64,000 bases of DNA from Streptomyces griseochromogenes (GCF_001542625.1 NZ_CP016279.1:7006001-7070000); one strand, 5' to 3'; counted from the first letter of the stretch, positions 1 to 8,801 are shown. The notes: a model not told the origin generated them from the letters alone. Numbers and translations are program-made.

Positions 1-306
1 GTGGCGCGCGGTGACGCCCGGCAGCCGGGCCGCCCGCTCGACGTGCAGCGGCACGGGGTCGACGAGCTCCACCGCGTAGCCGTCGGCGGCCAGCCACTGC
101 GCGTGGACGCCGCTGCCGCCGCCCACGTCGAGGACGCGCGCCGGAGCGGGCGGCAGGAGGCGGCGCAGGACGTCCTGGGTACGCCACAGCTCCAGGCGGC
201 CGGCGCCCGAGCGCAGCCGGCCGTCCTCCCCGTCCCGCCCGTAGTACTCCGCGATCTCCTCGGCGAGAGCGGGGCCCTCGGCCCCGGCCGAACGATCCGT
301 CTCCAT
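1..306 (-). CDS. Class I SAM-dependent methyltransferase, C-terminus cut by window edge
   Basis: The reverse strand reads from ATG at 306 to the window edge without a stop, giving 102 residues. About 60 residues in lies the nucleotide-binding motif LDVGGGSG, the glycine-rich motif I of Rossmann-fold methyltransferases, followed by an acidic residue after the next strand (VELVDP) that would hold the ribose of S-adenosylmethionine. The substrate cannot be inferred because the rest of the protein is outside the window. The long plus-strand reading frame over this stretch is its shadow. Confidence 0.8.
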   Translation of the reverse strand, partial: METDRSAGAEGPALAEEIAEYYGRDGEDGRLRSGAGRLELWRTQDVLRRLLPPAPARVLDVGGGSGVHAQWLAADGYAVELVDPVPLHVERAARLPGVTARH

Positions 307-469
307 GCCGGCAGCGTGGCCCGCCGCACGGGGTTCGGACAAGCGATTTCCGGCGCGGGACACGGGCGGTCGCGGGCCGCTGTCGTGGCACCCGGGACGC
401 CCGGATGGAGGTCGGCTCGTCGTCATGGGACACGGGGGACACGGGGACACCGAGAGACCGGCACACCGG

Positions 470-604
470 GACACGGCCGAGCAGTCCCGGTTGTCCAGCC
501 CGTCGTCACCGGAACACGACCACACCCTCCAGGTTGGCCGATCTGTCGCCACCGCGACACGGCCGAACAGTCCCGGTCGGCCGGCCCGTCATCACCGGAA
601 CACG
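470..604. repeat. Two imperfect 49-bp direct repeats in a gene-free stretch
   Basis: Bases 470-518 and 556-604 match closely; both start GACACGGCCGA and end TCACCGGAACACG, with an 86-bp period. A decayed third partial copy (CGGTCCCGGACGGCC) follows around 608-640. The surrounding 307-786 stretch has no convincing gene, only short GACACGG-type iterations. It lies between the divergent methyltransferase and VOC genes. No coding role is visible. Confidence 0.6.
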
Positions 605-786
605 GCACAGCGGTCCCGGACGGCCGGCCCGTGGTCAGGGCCGTGGTCCCGGACGGCACGGCCGACGTCACGGGCGGCGGTCCCGGATGGCCGGGCCGTG
701 CGGCCGGGGCTAGCGTGCGAGGTGAGGACCCCCGCCCGCGCACGGATGTCCCCGCTCCGGGCGGCCGAGCCCGGAAGGAACCTGCC

Positions 787-1551
787 ATGGAGTTCGACAA
801 GCCGGTGATCGGCGGCCCCTGCTGGACCGAGCTCGGGACCAGTGACCTGGAGGGGGCGAAGCGGTTCTACACGGAGCTGTTCGGCTGGCGGCCGGAGACG
901 GATCCGCGGCAGGAGGCGGGCGGGTACACGGTGGCGCACCTCGGGGACGCGGCGATCGCCGCGCTCACCCCGCTCTACCAGGAGTCCCAGCCGGTCGCCT
1001 GGAACGTGTCGTTCGCGGTGGCGGACACGGACGAAGCGGCACGGCGGGTGGAGGAGGCGGGCGGGACGGTGGTCCTCGGCCCGATGGACATCTTCGACGT
1101 GGGCCGTTTCGCCGTGGCCCTCGACCCGACGGGCGCGGCGTTCCAGCTGTGGCAGGCACGGGCCTTCCCCGGCGCCGGGCTGTTCAACGCGCCCGGCACG
1201 CTCGGCTGGGTGGAGCTGGCGACCCGCTCCCCCGACCGTGCCCGGGACTTCTACACCACGCTCTTCGGCTGGAGCGTCAACGCCTCGCAGTGGTACACGG
1301 AGTGGGGCATCGACGGGAAGGAGTTCGGCGGGATGGCCGACATGGGCGACCGGTTCCCGCCCGAGGTGCCTGCGCACTGGCTGCCGTACTTCGCCGTGAC
1401 CGACGTGGACGCGACGGCCCAGGTCGCGGAGCAGGCGGACGGCGCGGTCTTCGTGGCCCCCACGGACGTGCCTGACGGCCCGCGCATCGCTGTGCTGCGC
1501 GACCCGCAGGGCGCGGCGTTCGGCGTGTTCAAGGCACGCGAGGAGGACTGA
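787..1551 (+). CDS. VOC family protein with two glyoxalase-like domains
   Basis: The 254-residue protein has two tandem vicinal-oxygen-chelate modules, roughly residues 5-122 and 135-250. Each opens with a (C)W-x-EL-x-T-x-(D/P) strand and an FYT-x-LFGW helix, and each closes with a DP-x-GAAF strand (DPTGAAFQLW, then DPQGAAFGVF). The fold is shared by glyoxalase I, extradiol dioxygenases and bleomycin-resistance proteins, so the reaction is not predictable. ATG at 787 is preceded by GGAAGG. The same frame is open upstream back to the window start, but that part is repeat-rich and reads as low-complexity sequence, so it was not included. Confidence 0.88.
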   Translation: MEFDKPVIGGPCWTELGTSDLEGAKRFYTELFGWRPETDPRQEAGGYTVAHLGDAAIAALTPLYQESQPVAWNVSFAVADTDEAARRVEEAGGTVVLGPMDIFDVGRFAVALDPTGAAFQLWQARAFPGAGLFNAPGTLGWVELATRSPDRARDFYTTLFGWSVNASQWYTEWGIDGKEFGGMADMGDRFPPEVPAHWLPYFAVTDVDATAQVAEQADGAVFVAPTDVPDGPRIAVLRDPQGAAFGVFKAREED

Positions 1552-1645
1552 CCGGCCGGCACTTGCCTTCGAGTGGGCTCCAGCTCCTAGCGTCGTGGAC
1601 ACGGCCCCGGGACCTGATCCACACCTGCTCGGAAGGGAAACACAC

Positions 1646-2698
1646 GTGCGTTACACGCTCTTCGGACGGACCGGTCTGCGCGTCAGCGAGCTGGCCCTCG
1701 GCGCGATGACCATCGGCGACGACTGGGGGTGGGGCGCGGACAAGGAGACCAGCGCCCGGCTCGTCGACGCCTATGCCGACGCGGGCGGCAATTTCATCGA
1801 CACCGCGAACAACTACACGGAGGGCAGCTCGGAGCGCATCCTCGGCGAGCTGCTCACCGGTCGGCGCGACTCCTTCGTGCTGGCCAGCAAGTACACCTGC
1901 GGCACCCACGACGGGGACGTCAACGCGGCGGGCAGTCACCGCAAGAACCTGGTGCGGTCGGTCGAGGCGAGCCTGCAGCGGCTGCGCACGGACCGGCTCG
2001 ACGTTCTGTGGGTGCACGCCCGCGACAACTTCACCCCCGTCGAGGAGGTGATGCGGGCCCTGGACGACCTGGTGCGCCTGGGGAAGGTGCTGTACGTCGG
2101 GGTCTCGGACTGGCCGGCGTGGGAGATCGCGCAGGCCAACACCCTCGCGGAGCTGCGCGGTTGGACCTGCTTCGCGGGCTCGCAGCTGCGCTACAACCTG
2201 CTGGAGCGCACTCCGGAGCGCGAACTCCTGCCGCAGGCACGGGCGTTCGACCTGGCCGTGTTCGCCTGGGCGCCGCTGGCGGCAGGCAAGCTCACCGCCA
2301 AGTACCGGCGCGGGGAGACCGGACGTGTCGCGGCCCTCGGGGTCGAGACGCAGGCGTGGGAGGAGGACGTCATCGCCGCCGTGGTGGAGATCGCCGAGCA
2401 GGGCGGCTGGAGCCCGGCGCAGGTGGCCCTCGCCTGGCTGCGCGGCCGCCCGGGGAACGTCGTACCGATCGTCGCGGCGACCAAGGAGGCGCAGCTGGCC
2501 GACAACCTGGCGAGCACGGGCGTCCGTCTCGACACCGACGCGGTGGCGCGCCTGGACGAGATGAGCGCCGTCCCGCTGGGCTTCCCGCACGACTTCCTGC
2601 GCGAGCCGCCCGTCACCCGCAACGTCTACGGCGACCGCTGGCACCGGATCGAGGACCGCCGCTCCACCCACCGCCGCACGGTGCACGAGGTGCTCTAG
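1646..2698 (+). CDS. Aldo/keto reductase
   Basis: This 350-residue NADPH-dependent aldo/keto reductase begins at GTG 1646, with GGAAGGGAAA just upstream. It starts with the family strand RYTLFGRTGLRVSELALGAM, then has the catalytic aspartate region (FIDTANNY) and the lysine strand (FVLASKYT). The C-terminal cofactor region VVPIVAATKEAQLADNL corresponds to the usual phosphate-binding segment. It resembles the YajO/Tas-like group used on sugars and xenobiotic aldehydes; no specific substrate is implied. It is convergent with the MarR gene that follows after 3 bp. Confidence 0.9.
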   Translation: MRYTLFGRTGLRVSELALGAMTIGDDWGWGADKETSARLVDAYADAGGNFIDTANNYTEGSSERILGELLTGRRDSFVLASKYTCGTHDGDVNAAGSHRKNLVRSVEASLQRLRTDRLDVLWVHARDNFTPVEEVMRALDDLVRLGKVLYVGVSDWPAWEIAQANTLAELRGWTCFAGSQLRYNLLERTPERELLPQARAFDLAVFAWAPLAAGKLTAKYRRGETGRVAALGVETQAWEEDVIAAVVEIAEQGGWSPAQVALAWLRGRPGNVVPIVAATKEAQLADNLASTGVRLDTDAVARLDEMSAVPLGFPHDFLREPPVTRNVYGDRWHRIEDRRSTHRRTVHEVL

Positions 2699-2701
2699 CG
2701 C

Positions 2702-3286
2702 TCAGGCGTGCAGGACGCCCGCCCGGCCCTCCAGGCGGCTGAGCAGATCACCGAGCAGTGCGGCCAGTTCACCCTGGCCGTCCGGGGCGAGGACGGACAA
2801 CACGGATGTCTCGTACGCGAGTTGCTCGGGGAGGATGCCGTCGACCAGGTCGCGGCCGGCGTCGGTGAGACGGACATGGGCCACGCGCCGGTCCCGGGTG
2901 TCGCCGCGCCGCTCCACCAGTCCGCGTTCGGTCAGCTGCTTGAGCCGCTTGGTGACGGCCGCCCCGGAGGAGTAGGTCTCCCGGACCAGATCCCCCGGGG
3001 TCAGCTCGTGGCCGGTGCGGCGCAGTGCGCCGAGCAGGTCGAACTCCGGGCGGCTGAGGCCGGCCCGGCGCAGCGGCGCGTCCTCGGCCTGCTGCAGGAG
3101 GGCGGCGCAGCGGTTGATCCGGCCGATGACCTCCATGGGTCCGGTGTCCAGCTCGGGGTGCACGGCCCGCCACTGCCGGACGACGGCGGAGACGGTGTCC
3201 GCGTGCTCCGCGTCGTTCCCGTTCCCCGGCTGCTGTCCCCCCGGCGCCTCACTCCCGTTCCCCGGCCGCCCGTTCGTCGCCGTCAT
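2702..3286 (-). CDS. MarR-family transcriptional regulator
   Basis: This 194-residue protein has a winged-helix MarR core at roughly residues 45-165: the LSRPEFDLLGALRRTG helix, the recognition helix SSGAAVTKRLKQLTERGLVER, and the wing RRGDTRDRRVAHVRLTDAGRDL. Its ATG at 3286 overlaps the stop of the upstream FUSC gene by 4 bp (ATGA), so the two are translationally coupled. The arrangement suggests it represses the operon in response to a compound exported by the FUSC protein. A perfect palindrome upstream of the first gene is the likely operator. Confidence 0.92.
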   Translation of the reverse strand: MTATNGRPGNGSEAPGGQQPGNGNDAEHADTVSAVVRQWRAVHPELDTGPMEVIGRINRCAALLQQAEDAPLRRAGLSRPEFDLLGALRRTGHELTPGDLVRETYSSGAAVTKRLKQLTERGLVERRGDTRDRRVAHVRLTDAGRDLVDGILPEQLAYETSVLSVLAPDGQGELAALLGDLLSRLEGRAGVLHA

Positions 3287-4962
3287 GGCCGTATGTCCTC
3301 CGTCGTCCTGCCCGAGTCCTGTTCCAGAGGGACGAGCCCCTGGCGTCGTACCGTCGCGGCGAGCGTACGGTGTCCGGCCTGTTCGGCGAGCACGACCCGC
3401 TCCTCGGGCAGGGCGCGCTGCCACCATTCGCCCAAGGCGGCGTCCGCCGTGGCGCGCAGGTCGACCAGTGCGGCGGCGAGGGTGCGGCGGGCGGTCTCTA
3501 GGGCGCGGGGTGCGGGGTGCGGCTCGGCGAGCAGGCGGGCGGCCAGTTCGCGGGCGCGTTCGACGGCGGTCAGCGCGTGCTCGACGCGGTCGCCCGCGCG
3601 CCGGTTGGTGACGGCCACGGCCGCCACGAAGCCGACCAGCGCGCCGACGAGGGTGTCCGCGACCCGCTCGGTGATCAGCCGGCCGGGGTCCTGGCTGCGG
3701 GCGAACTCGGTGACGAGCAGGGCCATCGGCGTGACGCACACGCTGCCGAGCCAGTAGTTGCGGCCGATCAGTGCCTCGGCGCCGAAGTTGAAGGCGAGGC
3801 AGCACAGCACCAGGGCGGCCGGGTGGAGGTGGGCGAGCGGGGCGATGGCGGCGAAGACCAGGACGCCGACCAGGTTGCCGACGACGCGCTGGACGCCCCG
3901 GCTCCAGGTGAGGGTGACGTTCGCCTGGTAGAGGGAGGCCGCGGTGACCAGGGCCCAGTAGGGGCGGCCGACACCGAGCGCGAGGGAGGCGTAGCCGGCG
4001 AGGGCGCAGCCGATCGCGGTACGGGCGGCGAGGGGGGCGAGCGGGGCGAGCCGGTGCCGCAACGGGGCGCGCGGGCAGGCCGGTTCACTGTCCGCGCCGA
4101 GGAGTTCACCGGCCGCGTCGCCGAGGGGCTCGGCCCGCGGGATCCGGCCGGTGCCGCGCAGCTCGCGGGCCCAGGCCCGCAGCCGCTCGGGGTCGGCGTC
4201 GGCGGGGGCCGCGAGGGCGACCTCGGCGCGCACGAGGAGCTGTGCGAGGGCGCGGCGGGTGTGGTCGGGGCGGGCGCCCGCGGTCGGCAGGTACTGCCGG
4301 GCGGCGTGGACGGCGGCGGCGCTCGCGGCGCGGGCCCGGGCGTGGCCGTCGCCGGTGCCGCCCGTTTCCGCGTACGCGGCGGCGGTGTTCAGGGCCTGGG
4401 CGGTCGCGCGGCGCTCGGGGCCGTGCGGGCGCAGCAGCCCGGGTGCCATGCAGATCAGCCAGGCCCAGGCGCCCGCCGCCAGGGCGAGTCCGACGTGGCC
4501 GGGAACCTGGCCGAGGCGTTGCGGCGCGAACAGGGAGGCGGAGCTGATGAAGGTGAGCACCACGTTCGCCGGCGGGCCGATGCGGGTGGCGTCGCACACC
4601 GCCTTCTGCGCGGCCGCCATGAGCGCGCCGACGGTGACCAGCACGACGGCGTTGTCGGTGAGCGACGCCGCGACCAGGGCGACGGCGAGGCCGCCCACCA
4701 TGCCGAGGACGGTCCAGACGAGGGCGCGGGCCCGGGCCGCGTAGGGCCTGTTGTGGCCGTAGAGCGCGCACAGGGATCCGGCCATCGTGTACACGGCGAG
4801 GTCGAGGCGGCCCAGTGCCAGCAGGGTCAGGTTGGGCGGGGCGACCGCGGCGACCGCGCTCAGCGCGGGCTTGAACCAGATGTCGGAGGGCCGCCCGAGG
4901 CGGAGCGCTCCGACGAGGGGAAGACGGTGGCGGGTCCAGGGGGTCGCACTGCTCATGCCCAT
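3283..4962 (-). CDS. FUSC-family membrane exporter (aromatic acid exporter type)
   Basis: This 559-residue membrane protein has two similar hydrophobic blocks (about residues 25-165 and 325-455), each followed by a soluble helical part rich in alanine and arginine. That is the duplicated architecture of fusaric-acid-resistance/aromatic acid exporters (FUSC, AaeB, YccS). It most likely pumps small aromatic or amphipathic acids out of the cell. Two in-frame starts, ATG 4962 and ATG 4956, lie side by side and no clear ribosome site separates them. It is the first gene of an operon with the MarR regulator. Confidence 0.85.
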   Translation of the reverse strand: MGMSSATPWTRHRLPLVGALRLGRPSDIWFKPALSAVAAVAPPNLTLLALGRLDLAVYTMAGSLCALYGHNRPYAARARALVWTVLGMVGGLAVALVAASLTDNAVVLVTVGALMAAAQKAVCDATRIGPPANVVLTFISSASLFAPQRLGQVPGHVGLALAAGAWAWLICMAPGLLRPHGPERRATAQALNTAAAYAETGGTGDGHARARAASAAAVHAARQYLPTAGARPDHTRRALAQLLVRAEVALAAPADADPERLRAWARELRGTGRIPRAEPLGDAAGELLGADSEPACPRAPLRHRLAPLAPLAARTAIGCALAGYASLALGVGRPYWALVTAASLYQANVTLTWSRGVQRVVGNLVGVLVFAAIAPLAHLHPAALVLCCLAFNFGAEALIGRNYWLGSVCVTPMALLVTEFARSQDPGRLITERVADTLVGALVGFVAAVAVTNRRAGDRVEHALTAVERARELAARLLAEPHPAPRALETARRTLAAALVDLRATADAALGEWWQRALPEERVVLAEQAGHRTLAATVRRQGLVPLEQDSGRTTEDIRP

Positions 4963-4977
4963 TAATTTAGCATGTGT

Positions 4978-4989
4978 TTTACTAGTAAA
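4978..4989. promoter_or_regulatory. Palindromic operator for the MarR-FUSC operon
   Basis: TTTACTAGTAAA is a perfect 12-bp palindrome 16 bp upstream of the FUSC start, in an AT-rich island that is unusual for this DNA. A related partial half-site (TTTAGCATG) lies beside it at 4966-4974. Size, symmetry and position fit a MarR dimer site, probably bound by the operon's own regulator. Confidence 0.6.
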
Positions 4990-5122
4990 TGATTTGCCGG
5001 GGCCCCGCCCTCACCTGCTGTGCTCCGGCGAACGCTCCCCGTGTACTCCCTTGCGCTCGCGTGCGCCCCGCATGCCGTGGGCATCGCATCCCTGGACCGA
5101 CCGTCGAACTGGGGAGGTGCGC

Positions 5123-5674
5123 GTGCACGAACCGACGTCGGCGGCCTGGCTGCTGGTCGCGGTGTGCGCGGCGACCGGGGGCTACTGTCTGCTGCGGATG
5201 CGCAGCACGGTCGAGGAGCAGCGCCGGTCCGCGGGCGGCGAGGCTCTGATGGGGTTCGGCATGGCCGCGATGGCCGTGCCCGCCACGGTGTTCACCCCGC
5301 CGGGATGGGCATGGCCGCTGTACGCGGCCGTGTTCGGCGCGGCGGCGCTGCGCGGCCTGTGGGCCGCGCGCGGCGGCCCGCACCATCTGCACCATCTGGT
5401 GGGGACGGCGGCGATGATCTACATGTCCCTCGTCATGGCGGCCTCCCCCGCCTCCCACCACCACTCGCACACCGCCGCCGGAGTCCCGCTGGTGACGGGC
5501 GCGCTCCTGCTCTACTTCACCGGCTATGTCCTGGTGTCCGGAGCCCGTCTCGTGCCCGCTGCCGCCCCCCCTGGCGGGACGGTGGCACCACGCTGGGGAG
5601 ACCGTCCCGAGCTGGCGCGGGCGTGCCGGCTGTCGATGGGGATAGGCATGGTCGCGATGCTGCTCACGATGTGA
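5123..5674 (+). CDS. DUF5134 family membrane protein
   Basis: This 183-residue protein has about five hydrophobic segments: residues 6-22, 41-60, 64-80, around 95 and 125-145, plus a C-terminal one. It carries a histidine-rich stretch (HHLHHLVG, then HHHSH) between membrane segments. These features match the actinobacterial DUF5134 family, which often sits beside M56/BlaR-like genes as here. Histidines near the membrane could bind metal, but no function is established. GTG 5123 is chosen because GGGGAGG lies 5-11 bases ahead of it. Confidence 0.75.
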   Translation: MHEPTSAAWLLVAVCAATGGYCLLRMRSTVEEQRRSAGGEALMGFGMAAMAVPATVFTPPGWAWPLYAAVFGAAALRGLWAARGGPHHLHHLVGTAAMIYMSLVMAASPASHHHSHTAAGVPLVTGALLLYFTGYVLVSGARLVPAAAPPGGTVAPRWGDRPELARACRLSMGIGMVAMLLTM

Positions 5675-5774
5675 ACCGCCGGGCCCTGCGCGCGGGAGGC
5701 ACAGGCGTTGCTTGCGTCACTTCGGCACCATGGACCGTACCCCTGAACGGCCCGGCGCTCATAGGGTGCTGCCC

Positions 5775-6710
5775 ATGATGGTCCCCGTGGCACTGCTGCT
5801 GCTCGGCGCCCTGACCGCCGTCATGGCCCCACGGCTGCTCGCCCGGGCCGACTGGCAGGACCGTGAGCCGGTGGTCGCCCTGTGGGTGTGGCAGTGCGTG
5901 GTGGCGGCCGTCTTGGTGTGCTGCGCGCTGTCGATGACGCTCAGCGCCGCGGCGGCCTGGCAGGCGGTGCGCGGGCATGTGTTCGGTACGGCTCCGCGAG
6001 CGGTCGTGGACGCATACGCCCTCGGCGCGGCCGATCCATGGGCGGCGACCATCGCGGTGGCCCTCGCCTGCGGCGGACTGTGGAGTCTGGCGATGCTGGT
6101 GCGCGAGGTCGTACGGGCTCGGGCGCGGCGACGCCTGCGGCGCTCCGAACTCCTCGTGCGCGCACCGCTGTTGCCGGGCGAGGAGCCGGCGGGCGGACGG
6201 CTGGTGGTGCTGGAGGGCGAGCGCCCCGACGCCTGGTGGCTGCCCGGAACGGCTCCCCGGCTCGTCATCACCACGGCCGCCCTGCGCCGCCTGAAGGGGC
6301 GTCAACTCGATGCCCTGCTCGCCCATGAGCAGGAACACGACCGGGCCCGGCACGACTGGCTGCTGCACTGTTCGGGCGCGCTGGCCGGCGGGTTCCCGCA
6401 GGTGCCGGTGTTCGCGGCGTTCCGCGACGAGATGCACCGCCTGGTCGAGCTGGCCGCCGACGACACGGCCTCCCGACGTTTCGGCCGCCTGACCACCGCG
6501 CTGGCTCTGGTCGAACTCAACGAGGACCGAGGCGTGTTCGGCCCCTCTCCCACCCCGCACGCACATGTCCCGCAGCGCGTGCACCGGCTGCTGACTCCCC
6601 CGGACCGCCTCCCGGCGCTGCGCCGGCTGCGCCTGACGGCCACGGCCGCGCTCGTCCCGGTCCTCCCGGTACTGGTGGCACTGGTACCGGGCCTGCGGGC
6701 ACTGGGCTAG
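5775..6710 (+). CDS. M56-family (BlaR1-like) membrane metallopeptidase
   Basis: This 311-residue integral membrane protein has N-terminal hydrophobic helices, then the zinc-protease motif HEQEHDRARH (HExxH) at about residues 193-202, then further helices. It lacks the penicillin-binding sensor domain of full BlaR1, as is usual for short actinobacterial M56 proteins that pair with BlaI-type repressors. No BlaI gene is adjacent here. Two tandem ATGs (5775, 5778) are possible starts. The reading frame is open 63 bases further upstream, but the extra sequence is polar and lacks a ribosome site. Confidence 0.82.
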   Translation: MMVPVALLLLGALTAVMAPRLLARADWQDREPVVALWVWQCVVAAVLVCCALSMTLSAAAAWQAVRGHVFGTAPRAVVDAYALGAADPWAATIAVALACGGLWSLAMLVREVVRARARRRLRRSELLVRAPLLPGEEPAGGRLVVLEGERPDAWWLPGTAPRLVITTAALRRLKGRQLDALLAHEQEHDRARHDWLLHCSGALAGGFPQVPVFAAFRDEMHRLVELAADDTASRRFGRLTTALALVELNEDRGVFGPSPTPHAHVPQRVHRLLTPPDRLPALRRLRLTATAALVPVLPVLVALVPGLRALG

Positions 6711-6713
6711 CGC

Positions 6714-7100
6714 ACCGCAGACCCGGCGCCACCACACATCACGGGGCTCCACGGCCCAGGCGTCGTCGGCGCTCATGGCACGCTCCTCGCCCCGCCCGGC
6801 CCGGCCTGCTGCCCGATCCGACGCACCCGGCTCGGCAAGCGAACCGAAGACCCGTGCCGCCGCACGTCGCGGAGCCCCACAGCCCAGACGCGTCAAAGCT
6901 CACGGCACACTCCCCGCCCCGCCCGGCCCGCTGCCCGATCCGACGCACCCGACTAGGCGCACCTGGCTCGGCGAGCGAACCGAAAACCCACACCACCACA
7001 CATCACGGGGCTCCACGGCCCAGGCACGTCAAGCTCACGGCTCTCTCCTCGCCCTGCCCGGTCCGGCGCACCCGACTCGGCGACGGGACCGCAGGCCCCG
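6714..7100. repeat. Three degenerate tandem copies of a ~130-bp unit in a non-coding gap
   Basis: The units begin at about 6714, 6843 and 6979 (ACCG-M-AGACCC-type starts, each followed by CACCACAC/CGCACGTCGC and a CCCCACAGCCCAG/CTCCACGGCCCAG block). A partial fourth starts near 7088. Each also carries CCCGATCCGACGCACCCG- and GGCTCGGCRAGCGAACCGAA-like segments. The gap 6711-7203 has no supported gene. Frames on both strands only translate the repeat. The copies have diverged by substitution and small indels, so this is an old duplication. Confidence 0.7.
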
Positions 7101-7203
7101 CTCCGGCGACCGACGCTGCTCCCGGGCGCACTTCCGGCCCCGATCGGCGACTCCGGCGTCGGGACGATGGCCGCGGCGCCGCCCGGTCGGCGAAGATCGC
7201 GGC

Positions 7204-7899
7204 ATGCGCCGTCAGCCCACGAAGGCCCCGCCGCGCCCGCCGGCCCACCGCACGGCGGCGCTCGCGGCGGCCGTGCTCGCCCTCGCTTCCGCGCTGCTCC
7301 TGACGCTCGTCGCGATCCGGTGGCATCCGCTGGTCGCCCTGGACGGCACCGTCGCCCGCCGCACCCACCGCTGGGCCGTGCGCGAACCCGGTCTCACCCA
7401 CACCTTCCGCATCCTGACGGACTGGGTCTGGGATCCGCTGACCATGCGCCTGGTGTGCGCGGCCGCCGCGGTGTGGCTGGTGTGGCGCCGGGCGGCCTGG
7501 TGGACGGCGCTGTGGCTGGCGGTCACCGTCGCCGTGTCCACGCTCGTGCAGCAGTCCGTGAAGGCGGGCGTCGACCGGCCCCGCCCTACCTGGCCCGATC
7601 CCGTCGACAGCGCGCACTACGCGGCCTTTCCTTCCGGACACGCCATGACGGCCACCGTCGTCTGCGGACTCCTGCTGCGGCTGCTGAACCGCTTCGGCGC
7701 GGACCGCTTTCTGTGGCGTGCGGCCGTGACCGTGGCCGTCGTCTCGGTGGCCGGTGTGGGCCTGACCCGGGTGTGGCTGGGCGTCCACTGGCCCTCGGAC
7801 GTCGTGGGCGGCTGGCTGTTCGGGGCGCTGGTGGTGGCGGTGGCCGTGGCGGTGTACGAGTGGCCGCGGGGCGGCCGGGCGCGGCCGCCGCGCCGGTAG
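7204..7899 (+). CDS. PAP2-family membrane phosphatase
   Basis: This 231-residue protein has six predicted membrane segments and the three phosphatase signature motifs: KAGVDRPRP (K-x6-RP), PSGH, and TRVWLGVHWPSD (variant of SRxxxxxHxxxD). It belongs to the type 2 phosphatidic acid phosphatase/undecaprenyl-pyrophosphatase superfamily and would dephosphorylate a lipid phosphate at the outer membrane face. ATG 7204 has no strong ribosome site. The open frame extends upstream only through the repeat region, so that start was preferred. The HAD gene follows after 10 bp, suggesting an operon. Confidence 0.9.
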   Translation: MRRQPTKAPPRPPAHRTAALAAAVLALASALLLTLVAIRWHPLVALDGTVARRTHRWAVREPGLTHTFRILTDWVWDPLTMRLVCAAAAVWLVWRRAAWWTALWLAVTVAVSTLVQQSVKAGVDRPRPTWPDPVDSAHYAAFPSGHAMTATVVCGLLLRLLNRFGADRFLWRAAVTVAVVSVAGVGLTRVWLGVHWPSDVVGGWLFGALVVAVAVAVYEWPRGGRARPPRR

Positions 7900-7909
7900 A
7901 GTCCGGCGT

Positions 7910-8599
7910 ATGACTGCCGTGCTCTTCGATTTCTCGGGAACCCTGTTCCGCGTCGAGTCCACCGGGTCCTGGCTGCGGGCCGTGCTGGAGGAGGCCGGTC
8001 TGACGCTGTCCGAGCCCGAACTCGCCGACACCGCGAAGGCCTTGGAGGCGGCAGGTGCGCTGCCGGGCGGGGCGGACCCCGTCGAGGTGCCGGCGGACCT
8101 CGCCGGTCTGTGGGCGGTGCGGGACGAGAGCGCACGGCTGCACCGGGCCGCCTACACCGGACTGTCCCGGCGCGTCACGCTCCCCGACCCCGGCCTGCAC
8201 GACGCGCTGTACGAGCGGCACATGTCCCCCATCGCCTGGTCCCCGTACCCGGACGCCGCCGAGGTGCTGCGCACGCTGCGCGAGCGCGGCATCGGTGTCG
8301 GCGTGGTCAGCAACATCGGCTGGGACCTGCGCCCGGTCTTCCGCGAGCACGGTCTCGACGCGTATGTGGACGCCTATGTGCTGTCGTACGAACACGGCGC
8401 GCAGAAGCCTGACCCGCGGCTCTTCTCGGCCGCCTGCGCGGAACTGGGCGCCGATCCGCGGCAGGTGCTGATGGTCGGGGACAACAGAGTGGCGGACGGC
8501 GGTGCGGCCGCGCTGGGCTGCCGTGTGCACTTCGTGGACCATCTGCCGGTGGCACAGCGCCCCGACGCGCTGCTGCCGGTCCTGGACCTGATGGGTTGA
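7910..8599 (+). CDS. HAD-superfamily hydrolase
   Basis: This 229-residue hydrolase has motif I FDFSGTLF at residues 6-13. A serine stands where the second, acid/base aspartate of DxDxT normally is, which could weaken phosphatase activity or signal another HAD chemistry. Motif II is VVSNIG, the lysine is in EHGAQKPDPRLF, and the metal-binding aspartates are in VGDNRVADGGAA. The four-helix cap lies between motifs I and II (about residues 20-100). It is likely co-transcribed with the PAP2 phosphatase. Confidence 0.87.
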   Translation: MTAVLFDFSGTLFRVESTGSWLRAVLEEAGLTLSEPELADTAKALEAAGALPGGADPVEVPADLAGLWAVRDESARLHRAAYTGLSRRVTLPDPGLHDALYERHMSPIAWSPYPDAAEVLRTLRERGIGVGVVSNIGWDLRPVFREHGLDAYVDAYVLSYEHGAQKPDPRLFSAACAELGADPRQVLMVGDNRVADGGAAALGCRVHFVDHLPVAQRPDALLPVLDLMG

Positions 8600-8760
8600 C
8601 ACCGCGCCCCTGTCCGGTCCGCCGCGGGAACGGGGCGGCCGGTGCGCCGCGGCGGCAGGGCGGGCGCCCCCCGCGCCGTCCGTCTGAGACGATCCCCCGC
8701 GTCGCCCCAGACGGACGGCAGCTCTGAGCGGGGCCCGCCCACGGCGGTGCCCTCCGCGTT

Positions 8761-8795
8761 GAGTATAGTTGGCTGGTAGCCAGTCAACGCAGGAG
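8761..8795 (+). promoter_or_regulatory. Promoter/operator of the TetR gene
   Basis: An inverted repeat TGGCT-GGT-AGCCA (8770-8782) overlaps a possible -10 (TATAGT, 8765-8770) and lies 20 bp ahead of the start codon, with AGGAG at 8791-8795 as ribosome site. The position fits autorepression by the adjacent TetR protein. Bases 8600-8760 contain no gene. Confidence 0.5.
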
Positions 8796-8801
8796 TCAAG
8801 C

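Noticed and set aside
1..1551. 516-residue plus-strand open frame from the window start
   Set aside because: Only the part from 787 has VOC domain sequence; the first 786 bases are the shadow of a reverse-strand methyltransferase and repeat-rich intergenic DNA.
6739..6999. Small minus-strand frames across the 6.7-7.1 kb gap
   Set aside because: They merely translate the degenerate repeat units and share no protein-like features.
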